A DNA stretch of 18,062 bases, from NCBI GenBank assembly GCA_964617665.1, contig CAZUAH010000276.1, positions 1 to 18,062 of the forward strand, given 5' to 3'. The notes below the pieces were generated by a model, which did no database searches, had not been told where the DNA came from, and saw only the letters and a program-made list of their open reading frames with translations. The translations under genes and the position numbers were made by a program. This DNA comes from JADHUC01 sp964617665. GTDB taxonomy: Bacteria; Planctomycetota; Planctomycetia; Pirellulales; Pirellulaceae. Below are positions 1-8,737 of the stretch, piece after piece. Position 1 is the first letter of the stretch; every line of letters begins with the position of its first letter.

Positions 1-143
1 CGCCCGCCAAGAAGAAGGCGCCCGCCAAGAAGAAGGTCGCCAAGAAGAAGGCGCCCGCCAAGAAGAAGGCCGCCAAGAAGAAGGCGCCCGCCAAGAAGAA
101 GGCGCCCGCCAAGAAGAAGAAGGTAGCGAAAAAGAAGAAGTAA
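1..143 (+). CDS. Histone H1-like lysine-rich DNA-binding protein, C-terminal end only (5' end outside window)
   Basis: The frame ending in TAA at 141-143 reads as an uninterrupted series of Ala-Pro-Ala-Lys-Lys-Lys and Val-Ala-Lys-Lys-Lys units and finishes in KKVAKKKK. Such tails resemble the C-terminal domain of eukaryotic histone H1 and occur in bacterial nucleoid proteins (Hc1/HctB-like and planctomycete histone-like proteins), where the charge neutralises DNA phosphates. Only about 46 residues are visible. No start codon or N-terminal domain can be seen, so the family cannot be fixed; a fusion of such a tail to another domain (for example HU-like) is possible. The terminator 69 bp downstream fits this being the last gene of its transcript. 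The function is inferred from composition only. Confidence 0.75.
   Translation, partial: PAKKKAPAKKKVAKKKAPAKKKAAKKKAPAKKKAPAKKKKVAKKKK
3..140 (+). repeat. In-frame tandem codon repeat encoding APAKKK/VAKKK units
   Basis: The coding tail is built from near-identical 18-base units (gcg ccc gcc aag aag aag) mixed with 15-base variants (gtc/gcc gcc aag aag aag). Lysine is almost always AAG, changing to AAA only once near the stop. Units this similar at DNA level suggest recent expansion by slippage or recombination rather than old divergence. Confidence 0.85.
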
Positions 144-211
144 TTCTTCGACAGTCATTGCCGACTTCAGTCTTCGTTCTTCAACGACGGCTAAACGGAC
201 AACGACGAGAA

Positions 212-252
212 AGAGCCGCCTGAGCGTTTGCGTTCAGGCGGCTCTAATTTTT
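212..252 (+). terminator. Strong rho-independent terminator after the histone-like gene
   Basis: Arms 212-226 and 231-245 form a 15-bp stem (agagccgcctgagcg with cgttcaggcggctct, one G-U pair) closed by the loop tttg and followed by aattttt at 246-252. On the minus strand the same hairpin is followed by TTTCTCGTCGTT, so it may also act, more weakly, on the converging mrp transcript that ends at 315. Confidence 0.9.
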
Positions 253-314
253 GAGCTCTTGCTACTGCCCAGGTGATTGGGGTCCTGGGCTGTAAGTCGT
301 TGTGCAGCAGGTGT

Positions 315-1397
315 TTATCCCAACACGGGAAGCTGCGGTTGGGGCGGTGATTTGGCTGCGGATGCGGCGAGGTTCTTGACGAGTTTGTGGCAGATGCTCT
401 CTAGGCTGGATGCCACTGTGGGATCATCCAGGTTCGCCTGGGTCTTGCCTTCGTCCCCGCACTGGCGAACTTGCAAGGTGATCGGCAGGTCGCCCAGGAA
501 AGGTACGTCCAACGCTTTGGCTCGTTCCCTTGCTCCACCGCTTCCGAAGATATCGTGACGCTTGCCGCAGTCGGTGCACACAAACCCACTCATGTTCTCG
601 ACAACGCCCAAGACGGGGATGTCCACCTTGCGGAACATTGCGATCGCCTTCACCGCGTCCAGCAACGCAACGTCTTGCGGCGTACAAACCACGACCGCGC
701 CGGTCAACGGCAGTAACTGTGAAAGGCTCAGCGCAATATCGCCGGTGCCCGGAGGCATGTCGATAATCAGGTAGTCCAACTCGCCCCAGACCGTGTCGCG
801 CAGGAATTGTGTAACAGCGCTATGCAACATGGGACCGCGCCAAATTACTGCTTCCTCCTCGGGCACAAGCAATCCCATTGACATCACTGGTATGCCGTCT
901 TTGGTGATTGGATGCAGGCGTTCATTCTCCACTACTGCCCTATCCTTCATGCCCAACAAGTGAGGAATACTGGGGCCGTAAACATCGGAATCCATCAGTC
1001 CGACTTTGCAGCCGGCTCGTTTCAATGCGAATGCCAGGCAGGCCGCGATCGTGCTCTTGCCCACACCGCCTTTCCCTGAACCGATGGCAATCACACTCTT
1101 GGTTGGCAAACCAATCTCGCCTATCTTTTGTGGCGGGCGCTCCTGCACGGCTAGTTTCGCACTAACCGAGCCCAATTGCGGAAAGGCTACGCGTAGCTTC
1201 TCTTCGAGCGCGTCTTTCGTGTCAGTCCAGAGCGGTGCTGACCAAGTCGTCAACTCCAAAGTGAGCGAAAGCTCGTTATCGGAAAGTTGGATGTCCTTCA
1301 TCTGTTCGAAGCTCAGAATGCTGCGCCCGCTTTCCGGGTCCTTGAAGTCGGCAACTGCGGCTTCTACAGCGGCAACGTCAGGTTGGCCGTTGGCCAT
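315..1397 (-). CDS. mrp: Mrp/ApbC-family iron-sulfur cluster carrier ATPase
   Basis: 360-residue P-loop NTPase of the Mrp/NBP35 (ApbC) family, cytosolic scaffold/carriers that deliver [4Fe-4S] clusters to apoproteins. Residues 1-85 form a MIP18/DUF59-type domain. The deviant Walker A motif GSGKGGVGKST is at 106-116, the DSDVYGPSIPHLLG block at 136-149 and DMPPGTGD at 213-220. The CxxC pair C274/C277, in the usual place, would bridge a cluster across a dimer. The start is the ATG at 1397, which has AGGAG seven bases upstream. An in-frame TTG 18 bases earlier overlaps that ribosome site and is unlikely. It is the last gene of the minus-strand run after the regulator and pseudo-receiver, 41 bp from the latter. 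The family call is secure; the client proteins are unknown. Confidence 0.95.
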   Translation of the reverse strand: MANGQPDVAAVEAAVADFKDPESGRSILSFEQMKDIQLSDNELSLTLELTTWSAPLWTDTKDALEEKLRVAFPQLGSVSAKLAVQERPPQKIGEIGLPTKSVIAIGSGKGGVGKSTIAACLAFALKRAGCKVGLMDSDVYGPSIPHLLGMKDRAVVENERLHPITKDGIPVMSMGLLVPEEEAVIWRGPMLHSAVTQFLRDTVWGELDYLIIDMPPGTGDIALSLSQLLPLTGAVVVCTPQDVALLDAVKAIAMFRKVDIPVLGVVENMSGFVCTDCGKRHDIFGSGGARERAKALDVPFLGDLPITLQVRQCGDEGKTQANLDDPTVASSLESICHKLVKNLAASAAKSPPQPQLPVLG

Positions 1398-1438
1398 AAG
1401 AACTCTCCTATCCAAAATCGAATATCAATAACGTCGAA

Positions 1439-1870
1439 TCAAGAGTTGCTCCAAGGCAAGCGGTTCCATATTGACTGGCGAAACGGGAGTTGATCACCTG
1501 TCGCCTGAGCCATGTGTCGCTCTATCAGCCTCGCGGCGTCCGCCATGCGTCGCGGTGATAGCAGCACATCCATCGCACCTGCCTCGCGAACAAGGTACTC
1601 GAGTGGCCTCAAAGTACGTGATCCGAATGCGATGGCGCGAGCACTAGGAAAACGCCGAGTCAGGTTGAGTAACCTCTCCAGCAGCGTCTCACAGTTCTCC
1701 ATTGTCAATTCAACCGCAATCAGACTCGCCCGACTTTGCTCCAATTCCCTCCAGCACTCGGCAAGACTGCGCGTCTCGTGGACACGATGTCGTGTGGACG
1801 ATAGGGCACGACGGAGGGCAGTTGCCCACGAGCCGGTCTTCTCGCACACAATGATTCGAGCGGACTGCAT
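1439..1870 (-). CDS. Small degenerate response-regulator receiver-like protein
   Basis: 143 residues with the alternating beta/alpha layout of a CheY-like receiver: a hydrophobic strand RIIVCE at 5-10, a third strand LIAVELTM at 50-57 and VLLSPRRM at 102-109, where active receivers have a strand followed by Lys-Pro. The acidic pair after strand 1 is reduced to C9-E10. The phosphorylated aspartate position appears to hold E54, and the conserved lysine position is S105. It is therefore probably a pseudo-receiver that works without phosphorylation. It has no output domain. It lies between the degenerate AAA+ regulator (108 bp upstream) and mrp (41 bp downstream), all co-directional, so a partner role with that regulator is plausible. 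No clear ribosome site precedes the ATG. The fold call rests on pattern, not on a strong family motif. Confidence 0.7.
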   Translation of the reverse strand: MQSARIIVCEKTGSWATALRRALSSTRHRVHETRSLAECWRELEQSRASLIAVELTMENCETLLERLLNLTRRFPSARAIAFGSRTLRPLEYLVREAGAMDVLLSPRRMADAARLIERHMAQATGDQLPFRQSIWNRLPWSNS

Positions 1871-1978
1871 AGTGAAGTGAGGGCAAATAGCGGATTGACG
1901 GTACGCCGATACTGACGATCACGGGTATTCGGAACCACTTCGGTATCGTAGGAGGGGCGAGGTAAACTGGCAACCGGT

Positions 1979-3343
1979 CTATTGAAGCCCGAAGAACTCG
2001 ATCCGGCGAATCACGCGTTGGCGGGTTACACCAAGCAGACGGGCTGCCTTGGCCTTGTTGCCCTTCGCATGGCGCAGAGCCCGTACCAACAATTCCCTTT
2101 CGATTTCAGCAAGGAATTCATCGAGCATTACGGATTCATCGGTCCGTGACGGACGAAATTCCGCTTCGGTTGTCAGGTGGATTTTTTCGGGCAGCTCGGA
2201 CTCCTGAACTACAGGGCCCGTGGAGGTCTCGCACGCAGAACGAACGAACTCACGCAGTTCGTCGATGTTTTCCGGCCAAGCGTATGAGGTGAGTTGATCC
2301 ATAGCGTCCACGGAAAAGCCGGATAGTTGCTTGCCGCCCTTCGCATTGGTCTGTTCGAGGAAACGTTGCGCCAAGAGGGGAATATCGCTCTTACGGTTCG
2401 AAAGCGGAGAAATCTGTATGAGCAGCGTGCCAAGTTCACACGCCAAGTCGTGACGAAACTGCCCCTGTGCCGCTAGATCGATCAAAGGTGTGCGTGCCGT
2501 GGCGATTGTGCGCACGTTCAACTCGCCGATGCTCAGCACGCCCGCCAAAACCGCCTGTGCGTCTGGCGGCAATAGATCGACCTCCAACAGCAACAACGCC
2601 GGCGGTTGTTCGGTTTCCAGTTGGGCGCAACTAGCAGCGAACGAGCTTACAGTTGTCTCAAGCAATTCGGCGTCCAGGAGGCTACATGCGAACGGCGCCA
2701 ACGGCGACGAGTCCTTGGTGGCGCCGGCATAGTGAATCGTTCGCGCAATATGCTCGCGGCCGCTGCCTGGCGGTCCTACCACGACGACTCGACAATCGCT
2801 TGTGGTAGCCAGTTGCACCTGCTCGCGAACCTGCACGATTGCCGGAGTTTCGCCGATGATCTGGTCAAGCTGATAGCGCCCCGCATCCCTATGGACTAGG
2901 CGGCGCAATCGCTGGTGCAACTCCCGCGACTCTGGCTCCTCCGCGACGGCGATTGTCGCGTCGTCGAGGTCCTTGCCTTCGACGACAACCAATACACCCG
3001 AGCATCCGGAAGCCGAGTCGCCTAACGGTAGGCACTCGGCTCGACGTCGAATGAGTCGACCGTCAGACATTCGGCGGGCAACTTCCATGGTGGTCCGCGC
3101 TCCAAGGATGACTTCTGGCGGCGGGCACAGTCTTGCAGCCACATGGGACGGTTCGTTTGGCTCGGAGGGAGTGTGATAGTCGCATCGACGACCCAACAAG
3201 TCGCCGACCTCGACGCCCAGCCACTCGGTACACGCGCCGTTTACGTAGATGATCTTCCGATGTTCGTCAACGGCATAGATCGGCACTGGACTCGTCGCCA
3301 GAAGACGGGACAGTGCGGTGATGTTGGACCGTTTTCGGGCCAT
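1979..3343 (-). CDS. Degenerate NtrC-like regulator: PAS, inactive-looking AAA+, Fis-type HTH
   Basis: 454 residues with the domain order of sigma-54 enhancer-binding proteins. A PAS domain covers about 8-125 (PIYAVDEHRKIIYVNGACTEWLG at 21-43), an AAA+ module about 158-390, and a Fis-type helix-turn-helix about 412-453 (HAKGNKAKAARLLGVTRQRV). The key AAA+ residues are changed. Walker A reads GPPGSGRE with R196 in place of lysine, Walker B LLLLEVD keeps E254 but has L253 for the aspartate, GAFTGA is absent, and sensor II WPGNVREL is WPENIDEL (D361 for arginine). It is therefore unlikely to hydrolyse ATP normally or to remodel sigma-54 polymerase. It more likely binds DNA as a PAS-controlled repressor or activator. 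The ATG at 3343 has GGGGAG five bases upstream and a sigma-70-like promoter close by. It heads the run to mrp. Confidence 0.88.
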   Translation of the reverse strand: MARKRSNITALSRLLATSPVPIYAVDEHRKIIYVNGACTEWLGVEVGDLLGRRCDYHTPSEPNEPSHVAARLCPPPEVILGARTTMEVARRMSDGRLIRRRAECLPLGDSASGCSGVLVVVEGKDLDDATIAVAEEPESRELHQRLRRLVHRDAGRYQLDQIIGETPAIVQVREQVQLATTSDCRVVVVGPPGSGREHIARTIHYAGATKDSSPLAPFACSLLDAELLETTVSSFAASCAQLETEQPPALLLLEVDLLPPDAQAVLAGVLSIGELNVRTIATARTPLIDLAAQGQFRHDLACELGTLLIQISPLSNRKSDIPLLAQRFLEQTNAKGGKQLSGFSVDAMDQLTSYAWPENIDELREFVRSACETSTGPVVQESELPEKIHLTTEAEFRPSRTDESVMLDEFLAEIERELLVRALRHAKGNKAKAARLLGVTRQRVIRRIEFFGLQ

Positions 3344-3373
3344 GGTTACTCCCCTTCCAACAGGCTCTGAGCT

Positions 3374-3402
3374 AATATGATCGTTTGAAACAATAGTTTC
3401 AA
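3374..3402 (-). promoter_or_regulatory. Sigma-70-like promoter of the regulator-pseudoreceiver-mrp run
   Basis: Read on the minus strand, TTGAAA (3397-3402) and CATATT (3374-3379) are separated by exactly 17 bases. Transcription would start near 3367, giving a short leader of about 24 nt that contains the ribosome site GGGGAG. The -35 has 5/6 and the -10 has 4/6 consensus matches. Confidence 0.6.
3385..3402. promoter_or_regulatory. 7-4-7 palindrome overlapping the promoter: candidate operator
   Basis: TTGAAAC and GTTTCAA are perfect 7-bp inverted arms around the spacer AATA. The site covers the -35 and part of the spacer of the minus-strand promoter and lies 77 bp before the dGTPase-like gene start on +. 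A dimeric HTH protein binding here could control one or both divergent transcripts. The Fis-type regulator encoded next door is an obvious candidate for autoregulation, but that is inference. Confidence 0.5.
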
Positions 3403-3478
3403 TTGCATGTGAGACGCTTTTTGGCCCTCAACTGCGCGACAAACGCACGCGAATCCTGAACTCGGCCGTCGAGTTTTC

Positions 3479-4615
3479 ATGACCAACGACCAACCTCCAA
3501 CACCGTCAGGCCTCCAGACCATCGCAGTTCGCGAGTCTCTGCTGCTGGCCCCTTGTGCGATGCGTAGCGTCGACTCGCGAGGGCGCAAGTACCCCGATCC
3601 CAATCATCCCTATCGCGGCCCGTTTCAGCGCGACCGAGATCGCATCGTCCACAGTTCCGCATATCGTCGGCTGAGCGGCAAGATGCAGGTCTTCACCGGT
3701 GATATGGGCGATTATCACAGGACTCGCCTCACCCACACGTACGAGGTTGCGTCGATCGCTCGTACGATTAGCCGCGCTCTGCGGCTGAACGAGGATCTTG
3801 TCGAAGCACTGGCCCTGTTTCACGACATCGGGCATCCACCGTTCGGCCACGCGGGAGAGGACGCGTTGAACGAGTGTTTGGCCGACAAGGGCGGTTTCTC
3901 GCACAATCAGTTCGCGCTGACGATTGCAGAGGAGTTGGAGGTTGGATACCAGAGCTTTCCAGGTTTGAATCTAAGCCAGGAGGTCTTGGAGAGCCAAGCC
4001 TCGCGCATCGACAAGCAGGCCGAGGGTCTCGCACCGCTCCTGGAGGCGCAGGTCGTCGAGGCCGCGGACAGCATCACGTACGACGCTCATGACACGGATG
4101 ATTCGGTCAAGTTGGGAATGGTTACAATGGACGAACTGGCTGAGTTGCCACTGGTGCGAGATTCTCTCAAGTGCGTTCACGAGCGGTTCGGTGGTCTGCA
4201 CGACAAGTTGCTCCGCAAGGCCGTGGTTCATGAACTGATCGATCGGCAAGTCGGCGACGTATTGGAAGCGGCGGGCACGGCACTGACGCAATTCGGCTTT
4301 GCCGATGCTGAAGAGGCACGCCGATCGACGTTTCGCGTTGGTCCAAGCGAGGAATTGGCCAAGCAGAAGGTGGAACTGGAAGAATTTCTGTTTGAACGCG
4401 TCTATCGTCATTCAGAACTGATCGAAGTCCGCAGTTGTGCTCAAGACCGACTGCGAACGATGTTCAAGGGCTATTGCCGAAAGCCGGCGCTGCTACCCGC
4501 ACGTTTTCGTGACCGCGCCGAGTCGGTTGGCATCGCTCGCACCGTTGGCGACTATCTGGCCGGCATGACCGACCGTTATTGCGAGCAGCAATACGTGCGT
4601 CATTTCGCAGCGTAG
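3479..4615 (+). CDS. dgt: Deoxyguanosinetriphosphate triphosphohydrolase-like HD protein
   Basis: 378-residue member of the dGTPase-like HD superfamily, which cleaves dNTPs to deoxynucleosides and triphosphate in the cytosol. The metal-binding H...HD...D set is complete: H86 in RLTHTYEVASIARTI, H115-D116 in ALFHDIGHPPFGH, and D197 in EAADSITYDAHD. The upstream block RIVHSSAYRRLSGKMQVF at 55-72 is typical of the family, as is H124. The length is usual for the shorter type often annotated dGTPase-like, whose true substrate range can cover several dNTPs and can be allosterically controlled. It is divergent from the degenerate regulator gene across 135 bp. There is no strong ribosome site before the ATG; the next Met is at residue 28, just before the conserved N-terminal block. 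Exact substrate is unproven. Confidence 0.92.
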   Translation: MTNDQPPTPSGLQTIAVRESLLLAPCAMRSVDSRGRKYPDPNHPYRGPFQRDRDRIVHSSAYRRLSGKMQVFTGDMGDYHRTRLTHTYEVASIARTISRALRLNEDLVEALALFHDIGHPPFGHAGEDALNECLADKGGFSHNQFALTIAEELEVGYQSFPGLNLSQEVLESQASRIDKQAEGLAPLLEAQVVEAADSITYDAHDTDDSVKLGMVTMDELAELPLVRDSLKCVHERFGGLHDKLLRKAVVHELIDRQVGDVLEAAGTALTQFGFADAEEARRSTFRVGPSEELAKQKVELEEFLFERVYRHSELIEVRSCAQDRLRTMFKGYCRKPALLPARFRDRAESVGIARTVGDYLAGMTDRYCEQQYVRHFAA

Positions 4616-4753
4616 TGCAGCTCGAGAAGGAAGCCGGGTGGCAGTCGTCCATCGATAAGGTGGGGGAACAAGCGTGACTGGAATCAACGCACGTGCACAC
4701 CACACTCCAGAAAAACGGTAGATTTCAGGTCGGAGACGAACCGGCTTTCGCGT

Positions 4754-6526
4754 TCACTTGGATGCCAGTGGTATCACCCCGTCCCAATCGTCCGGCGGAG
4801 TGCGGTTGTGCTGTGCAATGAAGACCGTCAGGAAGTCCTTCACGCGGTCATCCGCCGGTACATTGTGCAGCAGTTGAAACGCATCTTCCCAGTTGCCGGC
4901 CAGCAAGGCTTCCAAGGCCGCTTCATATGCGGCGATGGCATCATCGCTCAGCGCCGGATACGCTGACTGGGGCGGCAGAAGTTCGCTCACTTCCAAAGCG
5001 GTACTGAAGCCGAACGGCTTGAATACGGCCACTCGACGAATTCGGGCTTCGTCACGCGACATCTCAGCACGCACGTGCTGCGCCGTTGTCTCGTCCAGCA
5101 GGATGGGAGCCTGCAACAACTTGGTCATCCCTTCGAGGCGAGCGGCCAAGTTGACAACCGGTCCAAATACAGTCACCTTCACTTGATCAACCGTGCCGAT
5201 CTTCCCAGCCACGGCACGACCTGTGGCAACGCCTATCCCTATGCTGAAGTCGGCCAACAGGAGATTCTCGTCCTGCGATGCGGATTCGAAAGCCGCGCGA
5301 ATGTCCAAGGCGGCTCTGCATGCACGCAGAACGGCGTCTTCCTGAGCAAAAGGCCAACCCCAGAATCCCATTGCTGCGTCGCCGTGAAAATCGCCTACTA
5401 CGCCACCCTGATCGAGAATGTGGCGGGTGGTCACACCTAACGCATCGCTTACACGATGCAGCAAGCCCAGGAGATTGCCGGATGCCTTCTCGGACTGCCT
5501 GGCAAAACCTCGCAAGTCGCAGAAAACCACGGACACTTCGGTCTCGCGCGGCGCCAGTACTTCGTCTGGATCGTGACCTACCAGCGCTTCGGATACTACT
5601 GGCGAAAAAAACTGTCGCAAACTGGTCTGACTCCGTTCCAGTAACCGGACTTCGCGCAGACTGCTGACGGTGGTAGCCACTAGTTCGGTGAACTTCAGAT
5701 CATCACGCAACGCTCGGACGCTTGCACCGTCAGGGCTGCGTGCATCGCCAGAGAACCCTCCGGCCACGTAGATGGCCCATCCAGGACACGACTTGCCCGC
5801 GACAGGCGTGCAAAAGGCCCAATCGCCGTCGGGATTGAAGGATGGTGCGGCCCGTTGCGACGAACTGCTCCAGATGTGAACGACGCTCTTGTCCGTCGAG
5901 ACTGCCTGACGGATAAGCTTGTCGCTTGGCTGGAAGTCACGATCGGAGACCGTACGGCGATCCCAGTGAAGGACCGTGATCGGCGATTCGGTTTGCTGCG
6001 GGTCAACCGCGACCACGGCCGCCGCAATGGCCTGAGAGATACCGCTCAGCAACACGTTGAGCAGCCGCACAAACATCTCTTCGTCGCTGGCGGCGCTAGA
6101 GATGATTTCCGGTATGCGACTTAACACTTCGATGCGTTCATCCGCGTCCCGAAACCGTAGGTCCTTCAAGTACTGGGCGCTGAATGTCTGCTCCGTGACA
6201 GGCCGTGGTGCCTCCAGGGTAACCGTGACGCGTTCATCCGTCAGAGTGAAGGATGTGTCTCCGATCACAAAGTGCTCGCCCGGCATCATGGTGAAATCGT
6301 CTTCTTCACAGCCACGGACGAAGACAGCATTCCGCGAACCCGCGATTCGGTGAACTTGCAGACGCGCCTCTTGCCAACGCAATTCGGCGTGCCTTCGCGA
6401 TATGCGGCTGTCCCACGGAACGGACCAGAAGCCAGCGTCTCGGCCCAGAACGCTTGTATGGTCAGGTGGCAGCGTTCGTCGCCATCGATGTTCGGGAGCA
6501 ACGCCTTGAGCGATAAGATCTGGCAT
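4754..6526 (-). CDS. FHA, GAF-like and class III nucleotidyl cyclase protein
   Basis: 590 residues. The FHA domain is at about 20-100, with LGRD at 27-30, SRRH at 43-46 and N66, and should bind phosphothreonine. A GAF-like segment follows at about 130-290. The class III cyclase domain is at 328-500, with metal aspartates D337 (FCDLRGF) and D383 (HGDAAMGFWG) and the transition-state pair N459/R463 in NLAARLE. The C-terminal 70 residues look like a short helical repeat ending in PPDDWDGVIPLASK, a tail I associate with planctomycete cyclases. The two usual adenine-recognition positions are altered: D379 for the lysine and P456 for the aspartate. The product could be cAMP, cGMP or something else. 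No membrane segment is visible. It lies 53 bp after ftsH and is probably co-transcribed. The start ATG lacks an obvious ribosome site. Confidence 0.9.
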   Translation of the reverse strand: MPDLIAQGVAPEHRWRRTLPPDHTSVLGRDAGFWSVPWDSRISRRHAELRWQEARLQVHRIAGSRNAVFVRGCEEDDFTMMPGEHFVIGDTSFTLTDERVTVTLEAPRPVTEQTFSAQYLKDLRFRDADERIEVLSRIPEIISSAASDEEMFVRLLNVLLSGISQAIAAAVVAVDPQQTESPITVLHWDRRTVSDRDFQPSDKLIRQAVSTDKSVVHIWSSSSQRAAPSFNPDGDWAFCTPVAGKSCPGWAIYVAGGFSGDARSPDGASVRALRDDLKFTELVATTVSSLREVRLLERSQTSLRQFFSPVVSEALVGHDPDEVLAPRETEVSVVFCDLRGFARQSEKASGNLLGLLHRVSDALGVTTRHILDQGGVVGDFHGDAAMGFWGWPFAQEDAVLRACRAALDIRAAFESASQDENLLLADFSIGIGVATGRAVAGKIGTVDQVKVTVFGPVVNLAARLEGMTKLLQAPILLDETTAQHVRAEMSRDEARIRRVAVFKPFGFSTALEVSELLPPQSAYPALSDDAIAAYEAALEALLAGNWEDAFQLLHNVPADDRVKDFLTVFIAQHNRTPPDDWDGVIPLASK

Positions 6527-6579
6527 GGTCCATAGCGGCTAATCGGCTTGTCGGGATTGCTCGTCTACCACGACAGCGG

Positions 6580-8544
<1,965 letters not shown>

Positions 8545-8605
8545 CGCTATTTGTCCTTCGTCAAGTCAGATTAGCTCGGGTGGGCGGCCATCGCCGCTGA
8601 ACTTA

Positions 8606-8635
8606 ATTGTAGTCCACACATGCGTTGGTTGCGAA
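8606..8635 (-). promoter_or_regulatory. Candidate ftsH promoter
   Basis: On the minus strand TTCGCA (8630-8635) and TACAAT (8606-8611) are 18 bases apart, about 60 bp before the TTG start of ftsH. The -10 is strong (5/6) and the -35 moderate (4/6). Read-through from the DUF6807 gene upstream is an alternative source of transcript. Confidence 0.4.
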
Positions 8636-8737
8636 GTGGCCGGTTTGGCAGGAAAGAAGCCTGATGGCATCGCCCCCAGGCTGGCTGGATTTCTCGGTAT
8701 CTGCGGTGTGGGAGGGAGGAGCAGGCCCAGCACCACT

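Noticed and set aside
1871..1978. Separate promoter for the pseudo-receiver gene
   Set aside because: The 108-bp gap shows no convincing -35/-10 pair or palindrome on the minus strand, so co-transcription is simpler.
4616..4753. Terminator between the converging dgt and cyclase genes
   Set aside because: Only a 5-bp stem with a large loop before a T run could be made, too weak to call.
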